A stretch of DNA of 7,195 bases from Sphingomonas bacterium. Lineage in GTDB: Bacteria; Pseudomonadota; Alphaproteobacteria; Sphingomonadales; Sphingomonadaceae. The notes under the pieces were generated by a model. That model was not told the DNA's origin. It did no database searches and was given only the letters and a program-made list of their open reading frames with translations. A program made the position numbers and the translations under genes. Shown here piece by piece: positions 1-6,917 of the stretch (positions are counted from its first letter, which is position 1; every line of letters starts with the position of its first letter). The stretch lies in assembly GCA_026785645.1 (NCBI GenBank), contig JAJAZM010000141.1, positions 1 through 7,195 on the forward strand, read 5' to 3'.

Positions 1-202
1 AACCTTCCTCGACGACATCGTCGTCGCCGACGTGATCGCGGAAAAGGTCGACGGTGCCAAGGCGCTGTTCACCACCGTGATCAAGCGCGGCGAAGTCGTG
101 CTGGCCGAGGTCAAGTCGAGCTGGTGCTGCCTCGATGCCACTTCGCTCCGCCCGGCACGGCTGGCCCGCGACATCGCCGCCCGGTTCATCCCCGAAGCCT
201 AG
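1..202 (+). CDS. Acyl-CoA thioesterase, hotdog fold (4HBT/YbgC-like), 3' part only
   Basis: This is the C-terminal 66 residues of a protein whose start lies outside the window; the frame begins at base 2 and ends with TAG at 200-202. The visible part fits the second half of a 4-hydroxybenzoyl-CoA thioesterase/YbgC-type hotdog domain: a LDDIVVADVIAEKVDGAKAL strand pair, then the VIKRGEVVLAEVKSSWCCLD segment (family pattern: R-G-E-x-L-A-x-x-x-x-x-W/V-x-C-x-D), then a short RPARLARDIAARF helix at the C-terminus. Such enzymes hydrolyse acyl-CoA thioesters in the cytoplasm, and some associate with the Tol-Pal locus. The catalytic Asp/Glu and the HxxY region lie in the missing N-terminal half, so substrate and subfamily cannot be set. 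It is followed by dapB after 36 nt on the same strand and may be cotranscribed with it. Family assignment is by motif recognition only. Confidence 0.72.
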   Translation, partial: TFLDDIVVADVIAEKVDGAKALFTTVIKRGEVVLAEVKSSWCCLDATSLRPARLARDIAARFIPEA

Positions 203-238
203 TTGCGCCTCGCTGGCCGCTGCGCCATCACGCAAGTC

Positions 239-952
239 ATGCGAACCGACCAGCAACCTCTCCGCCTGACCCTGTTCGCGCCCGACGGGCGGATGGGTCA
301 GGCGATCGCCGCTGCAATAGCGGAAGACCCGGGCTTCGAGCTCGATAACGACCATGGCGACGTGCTGGTCGATTTTTCCACGCCTGCCGCGCTCCAGCAA
401 AGCCTCGACCGCGCGGTCTCGGCGGGTGTTCCCTTGCTGATCGGCACCACCGGGCTCGACCAACTGGCCGACCGCCGGATCGCCGCCGCCGCCCAGGACA
501 TTGCCATCCTCCGCGCCCCCAACACCTCGCTCGGGGTCGCGCTGCTCACCGACCTGGTCGAGCGCGCCGCCAAACTGCTCGGCCCAGAAGCTTGGGACAT
601 CGAGATCGTCGAAGCGCATCACAACAAGAAAGCTGACGCGCCCTCGGGCACTGCGCTCCACCTCGGCGAGGCGGCCAAGCGCGGACGCGGCGCGGACCTT
701 CCCGACGAGCGCAAGCGCGACGGCACCGGCCTCAAACGAGCCCCCGGCGCAATCGGCTATGCCGCGATTCGCGGCGGCACCGTGGCGGGCGATCATGACG
801 TGCTGTTCCTCGGGGCAGGCGAGCGGCTGATCCTCTCCCACCGCGCCGAAAGCCGCGCCATCTTCGCCCGTGGCGCGCTTTCCGCCGCGCGCTTTCTCCA
901 CGGCAAACCGCCCGGCCTCTATTCGATGCAGGACGTGATCGAGGGCCAATGA
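239..952 (+). CDS. dapB: 4-hydroxy-tetrahydrodipicolinate reductase
   Basis: DapB reduces 4-hydroxy-tetrahydrodipicolinate with NAD(P)H in the diaminopimelate/lysine pathway, in the cytoplasm. The protein is 237 aa from the ATG at 239. A TTG at 203 would extend it by 12 residues, but the ATG places the Rossmann motif near residues 14-20, as usual, so I chose it; neither start has a clear ribosome binding site. Visible signatures are GRMG (17-20), DFSTPAAL (45-52), GTTGL (69-73), APNTSLGVALL (93-103) and the substrate signature EAHHNKKADAPSGTAL (125-140). The last holds H127/H128 and K131, equivalent to the catalytic H159/H160 and K163 of the E. coli enzyme. A C-terminal HDVLFLGAGERL-LSHRA core follows. 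Oddities: the first glycine of the nucleotide-binding loop is Ala, and the stretch between the first helix and DFST is much shorter than in E. coli (273 aa). The stop overlaps the nth start as ATGA. Confidence 0.95.
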   Translation: MRTDQQPLRLTLFAPDGRMGQAIAAAIAEDPGFELDNDHGDVLVDFSTPAALQQSLDRAVSAGVPLLIGTTGLDQLADRRIAAAAQDIAILRAPNTSLGVALLTDLVERAAKLLGPEAWDIEIVEAHHNKKADAPSGTALHLGEAAKRGRGADLPDERKRDGTGLKRAPGAIGYAAIRGGTVAGDHDVLFLGAGERLILSHRAESRAIFARGALSAARFLHGKPPGLYSMQDVIEGQ

Positions 953-1614
953 ACAAGGCCGACGCGTTCGAATTCTACCGCCGCCTGGCGGAGGGAGATC
1001 CCTCGCCGCAAACCGAGCTCGAGTTCGTCAATCCCTACACTTTGCTGGTCGCGGTCGCCTTGTCAGCGCAGGCAACCGACGTCGGGGTCAACAAGGCCAC
1101 GCGCAGCCTGTTCGCCAAGGTCACGACGCCGCAAGCGATGCTCGACCTCGGCGAGGAGGCATTGCGCGATCACATCAAGACCATCGGCCTGTTCAACACC
1201 AAGGCGAAGAATGTCATCGCCGCGGCGCGAATCCTGGTCGACGAGCATGACGGCATCGTTCCCGCCGAGCGCACCGCGCTCGAAACGCTCCCCGGGGTCG
1301 GGCGCAAGACCGCCAATGTCGTCTTGAACGTCGCCTTCGGCGAGCCGACGATCGCGGTCGACACCCACATCTTCCGCGTTGGCAATCGCACCGGCCTCGC
1401 CCGGGGCAAGACCCCGCTTGCCGTCGAACTCAAGCTCGAGAAAATCACCCCCGCGCCATTCCTCAGCCACGCCCACCACTGGCTGATCCTCCACGGCCGC
1501 TACATCTGCAAGGCGCGCACGCCTGAGTGCTGGCGCTGCCCGGTGGTCGATCTGTGCGCGTTCAAACACAAGACGCCAGCGCCTAAAGCCAGCGCCGCTC
1601 CAGCCGCTGGCTGA
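949..1614 (+). CDS. nth: Endonuclease III (base-excision repair DNA glycosylase/AP lyase)
   Basis: Nth removes oxidised pyrimidines from DNA and cleaves the abasic site by beta-elimination. The 221-aa protein has the helix-hairpin-helix LPGVGRKTANVVLN (114-127) with catalytic Lys120, followed by the GEPTIAVDTHIFRV block with catalytic Asp138; both numbers match the E. coli enzyme exactly. The C-terminal [4Fe-4S] loop is complete: Cys187, Cys194, Cys197 and Cys203 in the spacing C-x6-C-x2-C-x5-C, again at the E. coli positions. The Ala/Pro/Lys tail after residue 206 is not conserved. The start ATG at 949 overlaps the dapB stop (ATGA), so the two genes are probably translationally coupled. The last 32 bases lie over the 3' end of alr on the other strand. 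All key residues are present, so the gene should be functional. Confidence 0.97.
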   Translation: MNKADAFEFYRRLAEGDPSPQTELEFVNPYTLLVAVALSAQATDVGVNKATRSLFAKVTTPQAMLDLGEEALRDHIKTIGLFNTKAKNVIAAARILVDEHDGIVPAERTALETLPGVGRKTANVVLNVAFGEPTIAVDTHIFRVGNRTGLARGKTPLAVELKLEKITPAPFLSHAHHWLILHGRYICKARTPECWRCPVVDLCAFKHKTPAPKASAAPAAG

Positions 1615-2611
1615 GCCCGGTCAGCAACTCATATTGCGACAGGCCCGAAGCTTCGGCCGCTTGCGGCAATGCATAATCCAGCGTCACCCAGTCGCCCTCG
1701 GCCAGCCCCGGAGCGGCCGAGCAATCGACCGCCACGAGATCCATCGACACCCGCCCGATCAGCGGTAGCCGGGCGCCGCCGACGCTCGCCGCGCCTTTCC
1801 CCGCGAAACAGCGCAAATAACCGTCGGCATAGCCGATGTTGAGGATTGCCGCTTCGGTATCGCGCTCCGCCATCCAGGTCGCGCCATAGCCGATCGTTTC
1901 GAACGCCTTGACCGTCCGCCGCTGCACCACTTCGGCCTCGGGGAACGCAACCTGCGCGATATGTCCCGCCGCCTCGGCGCGCGGCACCCCGCCGTACAGC
2001 GCCAGACCGGGCCTCACGAGGTCGAACCCATAGTCCGGCCCAAGGCAAATCCCCGCGCTATTCGCCAAACTCGCGCGTTTCGCGGAGACGGTCGAGACGG
2101 CAAGGTGAAACTTCTCAAGCTGAACCTGGTTAAGCGGCGAATCCTCGTCGGCGCAGGCGAGATGGCTCATCAGCGTGTCGATCACCAGTCCATCGGCGAG
2201 CGACAGTTCGTCCATCCGCAGGCCGAGCCGGTTCATCCCGGTATCGATCATCAAATCGCACGCGCGGCTTGGCGCGATCTCCTTCCACCGCGCCACCTGG
2301 CCCGGCGTGTTCAACACCGGCCGCGCATCGCTCGCCAGCGCCGCCGCGCCATCGCTCGGTCCGACTCCGTGCAGTACGCTCAAGGAAGCGCTCTCGGGGA
2401 GCACCCCGAGCGCCTCGGCTTCGGCCCAGGTAGACACGAAGAAATCGCGGCACCCCGCCTCGCCTAGCAGTCGCACCACTTCCCTTGCGCCAAGCCCATA
2501 ACCATCCGCCTTGACCGCCGCCCCGGCAGGCGCACCGCCTTGCCGCTGCAACCAGCGCCAATTGGCGACCAAGGCGGCAGAGTCGAGACGAAGGCGAAGC
2601 GCGTGATGCAT
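1583..2611 (-). CDS. alr: Alanine racemase
   Basis: Alr interconverts L- and D-alanine with pyridoxal phosphate and supplies D-Ala for peptidoglycan. The 342-aa protein has the PLP lysine in AAVKADGYGLG (Lys34) at the start of the TIM-barrel domain, the IDTGMNRLGL motif (122-131) with its conserved Arg, a DLVRPGLALYGG phosphate-loop region near 197-208, and the second catalytic base in the IGYGATW motif (Tyr242). The C-terminal beta-domain has LNIGYADGY and IGRVSMDLVAVD. It is slightly shorter than typical bacterial Alr (about 355-385 aa), mostly through a compact C-terminus. The ATG at 2611 has no strong ribosome binding site but lies 5 nt after the TGA of csaA, so translational coupling is likely. 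It is last in the glmU-glmS-csaA-alr run, and its last 32 bases overlap convergent nth. A biosynthetic role (alr rather than catabolic dadX) is inferred from the neighbours. Confidence 0.95.
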   Translation of the reverse strand: MHHALRLRLDSAALVANWRWLQRQGGAPAGAAVKADGYGLGAREVVRLLGEAGCRDFFVSTWAEAEALGVLPESASLSVLHGVGPSDGAAALASDARPVLNTPGQVARWKEIAPSRACDLMIDTGMNRLGLRMDELSLADGLVIDTLMSHLACADEDSPLNQVQLEKFHLAVSTVSAKRASLANSAGICLGPDYGFDLVRPGLALYGGVPRAEAAGHIAQVAFPEAEVVQRRTVKAFETIGYGATWMAERDTEAAILNIGYADGYLRCFAGKGAASVGGARLPLIGRVSMDLVAVDCSAAPGLAEGDWVTLDYALPQAAEASGLSQYELLTGLSQRLERRWL

Positions 2612-2616
2612 GGCGA

Positions 2617-2958
2617 TCAGAATAGCCGCGCGCCATTGGCGACGGGAATATCGGGCGCGAACAGCACCACTGACCCGTCCGCATCGGGAAAACCGAGCGT
2701 GAGCACTTCCGACATAAATTTGCCGATCTGACGCGGCGGAAAATTGACCACGGCGGCGACTTGCCGCCCGACCAGCGCGTCGGTCCGGTAATGGAAGGTG
2801 ATTTGCGCGCTCGATTTTCGGACGCCGATCTCGTCGCCGAAGTCGATCGTCAACTTGATCGCCGGCTTTCGCGCTTCGGGATAGGGGTCGGCGGCAATCA
2901 CCGTGCCGACTCGGATGTCGACCACAAGGAATTGATCAAAGTCGATCGTCTCGCTCAC
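2617..2958 (-). CDS. csaA: CsaA-type tRNA-binding-domain (OB-fold) protein
   Basis: This 113-aa protein is a stand-alone tRNA-binding domain of the EMAP-II/Arc1p/MetRS-C type. Visible family marks are FDQFLVVDIRVGTVIAA (7-23), the KPAIKLTIDFG strand (31-41), KSSAQIT (48-54), LVGRQVAAVVNFPPRQIGKF (62-81) and the closing MSEVLTLGF (82-90). Length matches CsaA (about 110 aa), which in Bacillus subtilis is a dimeric chaperone linked to protein export; its role in Gram-negative bacteria is less clear. I infer a cytoplasmic RNA- or protein-binding role and nothing more specific. The start is GTG, overlapping the glmS stop as GTGA (2955-2958), and its own TGA is 5 nt from the alr start. This indicates a coupled operon member rather than an independent gene. 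No signal peptide or membrane segment is present. Confidence 0.9.
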   Translation of the reverse strand: MSETIDFDQFLVVDIRVGTVIAADPYPEARKPAIKLTIDFGDEIGVRKSSAQITFHYRTDALVGRQVAAVVNFPPRQIGKFMSEVLTLGFPDADGSVVLFAPDIPVANGARLF

Positions 2959-4778
2959 TCCACCGTCACCGACTTAGCCAGATTGCGCGGCTGGTCGACG
3001 TCGGTGCCCTTGAGCACCGCCACATGATAAGCCAGCAACTGCACCGGCACCGCATAGACCAATGGCGCGATAAGCGGATGCACTTCGGGCATTTCGATCG
3101 TCGCGATGCAGCCCTCGCCCGCTTCGGCGATGCCGCGCGCGTCGCTGATCAGTACGATCTTCCCGCCGCGCGCGCGGACCTCCTGCATGTTGCTTACGGT
3201 CTTCTCGAACAACGGTCCCGACGGCGCCAGCACGATCACCGGCACATTATCGTCGATCAGCGCGATCGGCCCATGCTTCATCTCGCCCGCGGCATAGCCC
3301 TCGGCGTGGATGTAGCTGATTTCCTTCAATTTGAGCGCCCCCTCGAGCGCCATCGGATAGTCCGGCCCACGCCCCAGATAGAGCACGTCGCGCGCCGGCA
3401 CGATGAGGTGCGCCATCGCCGCAATCTCCTCGTCATGGGCAAGCGCGTCGTTGAGCGCCTCGGGCGCTTCCTGCAAATGGTCGACGATCTCGCGCTCCTC
3501 TTCCGCCGTCAGCCGCCCCTTGGCTCGCGCCAGATTTGCGGCAAGCGCGGCAAGCACCGCCAGTTGGCAAGTGAAGGCTTTGGTCGAGGCGACCCCGATC
3601 TCGGGTCCGGCATGGGTCGGAAGCAGCAGATCCGCCTCGCGCGCCATCGAGCTGGTCGGCACATTGACCACCACCGCGATCGTCTGGCCATGTTCCTTGG
3701 CGTGGCGCAGCGCGGCCAGCGTATCCGCAGTCTCGCCGCTCTGCGAAATGAACAACGCCAACCCGCCCGCCTCGAGCACCGGTTCGCGATAGCGAAACTC
3801 GCTCGCCACATCGATATCGACCGCCACCCGAGCGAACCGCTCGAACCAATATTTGGCAACCATCCCGGCATAATATGACGTCCCGCAGGCGACGATCGTC
3901 ACCCGCTCGATCTTGGCCAAATCGAACCCGAAATCGGGCAATGCCACTTTGCCTTCGAACGGCCGGACATAGCTTTGCAGGGTCTGCGCGACGACGATCG
4001 GCTGCTCGAAAATCTCCTTTCGCATGAAGTGCGCGTGATTGCCCTTGTCGACCTTGTCCGCCGACGCGCCCGAGGCGACGATATCGCGCTCGACCGGCTG
4101 GTTGGAGCGATCGAAGATTTCGACCCTTTCGCGCCGCACCACCGCCCAGTCGCCCTCGTCGAGATAGGCGATCTTCTGGGTCAACGCGGCCAGCGCCAGC
4201 GCGTCCGACCCGAGGAAATTTTCCCCCTCGCCATAGCCGACCGTCAGCGGCGCCCCCATCCGCGCCCCGATCACCAAATCGGGATGATCCTTGAACAGGA
4301 AAGCCATCGCAAACGCCCCGTGCAATCGCGGCAACACCGTCGCCACCGCCGCCTGCGGCGAGTTTCCGCGCTCGACTTCGCGCGCCACCAGATGCGCCAC
4401 GACTTCGCTGTCGGTCTCGCTCAGGAAGGTGCGCCCGTCGGCGATCAGTTCGTCGCGCAACGGTTTGAAATTCTCGATGATCCCATTGTGCACCAGCGCC
4501 ACCGGCCCGGCGATATGCGGATGGGCATTGCCGAGCGTCGGCGCGCCATGGGTCGCCCACCGCGTATGCGCGATCCCGACCTCGCCGCCGAGCGGGTCGG
4601 CGTCGAGTTCGCGCTTCAGATTATCAAGCTTCCCCTCGGCCCGCCGCCGGTCGAAATCGCCGCCCTGCACCGTGACGATACCGGCCGAATCATAGCCTCG
4701 ATATTCGAGTCGCCGAAGCCCGTCGAACAGCCGCTGCGCCACATCCGTCCGTCCGACAATTCCGACAATTCCACACAT
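2955..4778 (-). CDS. glmS: Glutamine--fructose-6-phosphate aminotransferase (isomerizing)
   Basis: GlmS makes glucosamine-6-phosphate from fructose-6-phosphate and glutamine, the first committed step to UDP-GlcNAc. The 607-aa protein is nearly the E. coli length (609). N-terminal glutaminase domain: nucleophile Cys2 in MCGIVGIVG, HTRWATHG (71-78), HNGIIENF (97-104) and Asp123. Two SIS isomerase domains follow, with ACGTSYYAG (297-305), SQSGETADT (345-353) and STKAFTCQL (398-406). The catalytic segment is around 479-502, with Lys483, Glu486 and His502 matching E. coli K485, E488 and H504. The terminal DQPRNLAKSVTVE is intact. The ATG directly abuts the glmU TAG (no gap), and a GAAGGG sequence inside the glmU end can serve as ribosome binding site. 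No glmS ribozyme can exist at this junction; regulation is presumably set upstream of glmU. Confidence 0.98.
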   Translation of the reverse strand: MCGIVGIVGRTDVAQRLFDGLRRLEYRGYDSAGIVTVQGGDFDRRRAEGKLDNLKRELDADPLGGEVGIAHTRWATHGAPTLGNAHPHIAGPVALVHNGIIENFKPLRDELIADGRTFLSETDSEVVAHLVAREVERGNSPQAAVATVLPRLHGAFAMAFLFKDHPDLVIGARMGAPLTVGYGEGENFLGSDALALAALTQKIAYLDEGDWAVVRRERVEIFDRSNQPVERDIVASGASADKVDKGNHAHFMRKEIFEQPIVVAQTLQSYVRPFEGKVALPDFGFDLAKIERVTIVACGTSYYAGMVAKYWFERFARVAVDIDVASEFRYREPVLEAGGLALFISQSGETADTLAALRHAKEHGQTIAVVVNVPTSSMAREADLLLPTHAGPEIGVASTKAFTCQLAVLAALAANLARAKGRLTAEEEREIVDHLQEAPEALNDALAHDEEIAAMAHLIVPARDVLYLGRGPDYPMALEGALKLKEISYIHAEGYAAGEMKHGPIALIDDNVPVIVLAPSGPLFEKTVSNMQEVRARGGKIVLISDARGIAEAGEGCIATIEMPEVHPLIAPLVYAVPVQLLAYHVAVLKGTDVDQPRNLAKSVTVE

Positions 4779-6155
4779 CTACGCTTTGCCCTTCTTCGCC
4801 CTCTGGCTCGCCCGGAAGCGTGCCGCCCAGCCCTTCATCCCGCGCTGCGGCGCGCGCGCAACGGCCAGCTCGTCGGTCGCGACATCCTTGGTCACCACGC
4901 TCCCCGCGCCGACGATCGCGCCCTCACCAATCGTGACCGGCGCGACCAACGCGCTGTTCGATCCGATGAACGCGCCCGCGCCGATCACCGTCTTATATTT
5001 GCCATAGCCGTCATAATTGCAGGTGATAGTCCCCGCCCCGATATTGGCTTTCTCGCCAATGTCGGCATCGCCCAAATAGGACAGATGATTGGCCTTGGCG
5101 CCGCGCCCCAGCCGCGCTTTCTTCATCTCGACGAAATTGCCGACCTTGGCGCCTTCTTCCAGCACCACGCCGGGACGTAGCCGCGCAAACGGTCCGACTT
5201 CGCAGCCGCCGGCGATGGTCGCACCCTCGATGTGGCTGAACGCGCGAATCACCGCCCCGTCGGCGATCTTGACCCCCGGCCCGAACACCACATGCGGCTC
5301 GATCGTGCAGTCGCGGCCAAGCTCGGTATCGGCCGAGAACCAGACGCTCTCAGGGTCGATCAGGGTCGCACCCTGCTCCAGCGCTTCTTCGCGACGCCGC
5401 CGCTGCCAGTCGAGCTCGAGATGCGCCAGCTCGGCGCGGCTGTTGACCCCTGCGGTCTCGAACGGCTCGCCCTCAATCGCCACCGGATGGCGGCCATCGC
5501 CGCGTGCCACCATCACCACATCGGGCAGGTAGAATTCATGCGCGACGTTGTCGCTTCCGACGCTGCCAAGCCAGTCGAACAGCCGAGCACCATCGGCCGC
5601 CAGCATCCCCGAATTGCACAATTTCACCGCGCGCTCGGCCTCGCTGGCATCTTTATATTCGACCATCTTGGCGATCCGGTCGCTATCGCCCAGAATTACC
5701 CGGCCATAGCGCATCCCGTCGGCGGGCGAACTCGCCAGCACCACCACGCCAGGATCGTCGCTCTCCCCCAGCCGCGCCAGCATCCGCTCCAGACTGTCGC
5801 GGGTGACGAACGGCGTGTCGCCATAGACCACCACGATTGGCCCGCCGAACCCGGCCAGTAACTGCCAGGCCATCAGTACCGCATGCGCCGTGCCTTTCTG
5901 CTCGGCCTGGACCGCGGTCGCGACGCCTACGCGTCCGGCAATCGCCGCCTCGATCTGCTCGCGGCCCTTGCCGACCACCACCACCACCTTGGCCGCGCCC
6001 ATCGCTTCGACCGTATCAAGCAGATGCAGCAGCATCGGCTTGCCCGCGATCGGGTGGAGCACCTTGTGCGTGTCGGAACGCATTCGGGTGCCCTGCCCCG
6101 CGGCAAGCACGATGACGGCGAACGGCAATATTGGGGTTGCGGGCGGCGAGGTCAT
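4779..6155 (-). CDS. glmU: Bifunctional UDP-GlcNAc pyrophosphorylase / GlcN-1-P acetyltransferase
   Basis: GlmU acetylates glucosamine-1-phosphate and then uridylylates it to UDP-GlcNAc, the precursor of peptidoglycan and lipid A. The 458-aa protein (E. coli 456) has the nucleotidyltransferase signature LAAGQGTRM (17-25) with Lys31 in the HKVLH motif, QKGTAHAV (86-93), YGDTP with metal-binding Asp113, and GVN (236-238; Asn238 is the second metal ligand). The left-handed beta-helix of hexapeptide repeats runs from about 263 to 425 and includes RLRPG (325-329), NFVEMKKA (340-347), catalytic His357 in NHLSYLGDADIG, and NIGAGTITCNYDG (371-383). The C-terminus is basic. The start at 6155 gives a 12-residue lead before the first strand. 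It begins the glmU-glmS-csaA-alr run; the upstream gap of 54 bp to the histone-like gene must hold any promoter of its own, but I see no clear one. Confidence 0.98.
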   Translation of the reverse strand: MTSPPATPILPFAVIVLAAGQGTRMRSDTHKVLHPIAGKPMLLHLLDTVEAMGAAKVVVVVGKGREQIEAAIAGRVGVATAVQAEQKGTAHAVLMAWQLLAGFGGPIVVVYGDTPFVTRDSLERMLARLGESDDPGVVVLASSPADGMRYGRVILGDSDRIAKMVEYKDASEAERAVKLCNSGMLAADGARLFDWLGSVGSDNVAHEFYLPDVVMVARGDGRHPVAIEGEPFETAGVNSRAELAHLELDWQRRRREEALEQGATLIDPESVWFSADTELGRDCTIEPHVVFGPGVKIADGAVIRAFSHIEGATIAGGCEVGPFARLRPGVVLEEGAKVGNFVEMKKARLGRGAKANHLSYLGDADIGEKANIGAGTITCNYDGYGKYKTVIGAGAFIGSNSALVAPVTIGEGAIVGAGSVVTKDVATDELAVARAPQRGMKGWAARFRASQRAKKGKA

Positions 6156-6159
6156 CGCC

Positions 6160-6178
6160 GCCCAATGGCATGGGCCAT
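6160..6178 (-). other. Two mutually exclusive short hairpins in the glmU leader
   Basis: Just upstream of the glmU ATG, the minus-strand RNA can form either GCCCA/TGGGC (arms 6160-6164 and 6171-6175, 6-nt loop) or ATGGC/GCCAT (arms 6165-6169 and 6174-6178, 4-nt loop). The stems share bases, so only one can form. No U-run follows, so this is not a terminator for the histone-like gene. It may affect glmU translation or be chance in GC-rich DNA. Confidence 0.25.
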
Positions 6179-6209
6179 CGGCTTATTCCAGTGGCCGGAA
6201 AGGACTCGC

Positions 6210-6770
6210 CTAGCTCTTGGGCGCAGCGGGCTTCGGGGTTGCCGAGCGCGTGGTGCGGCGGGCGGTCGACGGTCGACGCTTGGCGGCACTGCGCGGCTTG
6301 GCCTTGCTTGCCGCCGGCTTGGCGGTCGCACTCTTCGACGCGGTCTTGCGCGGCGCCGCTTTGCGCGCGGCGGGCTTGCGCTTGGCCGGCGTGGATTTGA
6401 GCCCGACCGCTTTCTTGGCGCTGCTCGCGGCCTTGCTGACGGCTTCTTCGGCAGTGTCGACCCACTTGCCCGACAGCACGCGCTGCGCGGCGTCGGCGAC
6501 CGCTTCGGCGATCAGCGCGCCAAGCTTGGAGGCGCTGCTCATCATCTGGTTGGCGGCACTGCTGGCGCTGTCGGCAGCATCGAGCCCGGCATCGCGAATC
6601 GCGCGGCGCGCCTTGGGGCTTGCGGCGATCGTAGCGGCGGCGGCGGTCAGTCCGGCGGCAAGCATTTCGCGGCTCATTGCCGCCTTCGTCAATTTGTCGA
6701 TCGTCGACTTGTTCGAATTGCTTTTGGTTTTGCTTTTGCTCGAAGATTTCGTGCTGCTCGACTTGGCCAT
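6210..6770 (-). CDS. Histone H1-like Lys/Ala-rich protein, function unknown
   Basis: I do not recognise a named family. The 186-aa protein has three parts. Residues 1-24 are a Ser/Lys head with no acidic residue. Residues 25-117 are an Ala-rich, probably helical centre carrying all the acidic residues, including a SPKARRAIRDAGLDAADS stretch and LGALIAEAVADAAQRVLSG. Residues 118-186 are a Lys/Ala/Pro/Arg tail with no Asp or Glu, containing PAKRKPAARKAAPRK and AKRRPSTARR. The tail resembles the C-terminal domain of eukaryotic H1 and bacterial H1-like proteins, which bind DNA or RNA and condense the nucleoid; that role is inferred from composition alone. The Ala-rich centre could instead be an oligomerisation or phasin-like region. 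I chose the ATG at 6770 because GGGAGG lies 6 nt before it; the frame stays open to 6953 but that would run through a terminator. It lies 54 bp upstream of glmU with no visible terminator between. Confidence 0.8.
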   Translation of the reverse strand: MAKSSSTKSSSKSKTKSNSNKSTIDKLTKAAMSREMLAAGLTAAAATIAASPKARRAIRDAGLDAADSASSAANQMMSSASKLGALIAEAVADAAQRVLSGKWVDTAEEAVSKAASSAKKAVGLKSTPAKRKPAARKAAPRKTASKSATAKPAASKAKPRSAAKRRPSTARRTTRSATPKPAAPKS

Positions 6771-6776
6771 GACCAT

Positions 6777-6782
6777 CCTCCC
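6777..6782 (-). promoter_or_regulatory. Ribosome binding site setting the start of the H1-like gene
   Basis: The minus strand reads GGGAGG followed by ATGGTC and then ATG (6768-6770). The 6-nt spacing fits the second ATG; the first ATG (6774-6776) touches the site and would be badly placed. This decides the start at 6770. Confidence 0.7.
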
Positions 6783-6783
6783 G

Positions 6784-6805
6784 TTGCCGTTGATATCAAC
6801 CGCAA
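6784..6805. promoter_or_regulatory. Inverted repeat upstream of the H1-like gene (possible operator)
   Basis: The core GTTGATATCAAC (6789-6800) is a perfect 12-bp palindrome. It is flanked by TTGC on one side and GCAA on the other, each separated by one base, so 20 of 22 positions are symmetric. It sits directly upstream of the ribosome binding site. No-loop symmetry suits a dimeric DNA-binding protein better than an RNA hairpin. It could also be chance, since it lies in a stretch with no recognised promoter. Confidence 0.35.
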
Positions 6806-6878
6806 AGACGGTCCAGCGGCGGAACGGTTCCACATGGTCCCGGCCCGGCCGGTCGATCTCGTGACGGATGCGTAGCGT

Positions 6879-6910
6879 AAAACGGGGGCCGACGCCAAGC
6901 GTCGACCCCC
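6879..6910 (-). terminator. Intrinsic terminator of the small transcript
   Basis: The minus-strand RNA has arms GGGGGUCGACGC and GCGUCGGCCCCC, 12 bp with a UUG loop (6896-6898), followed by G and UUUU. One pair is G-U and becomes an A-C mismatch if read from the plus strand, so the stem is perfect only for minus-strand transcription. It closes the unit that begins near 7070 and insulates the H1-like gene from it. Confidence 0.85.
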
Positions 6911-6917
6911 GAGACAT

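Noticed and set aside
203..238. TTG start for dapB at 203
   Set aside because: It directly follows the previous stop without a ribosome site and adds a non-conserved lead; the ATG at 239 gives the usual N-terminus.
3024..3878. Long plus-strand frame opposite glmS (also 3975-5180 and 5883-6875)
   Set aside because: High-GC shadow frames: His/Arg-rich translations with no family features, lying antisense to clear genes with intact motifs.
4750..4772. Short tandem repeat of CCGACAATT near the glmS start
   Set aside because: It encodes the repeated IVG of the conserved MCGIVGIVG glutaminase N-terminus, so it needs no other explanation.
4760..4800. glmS ribozyme or riboswitch between glmU and glmS
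   Set aside because: The genes abut with no intergenic bases, so no leader RNA exists here, and the ribozyme is a Gram-positive feature.
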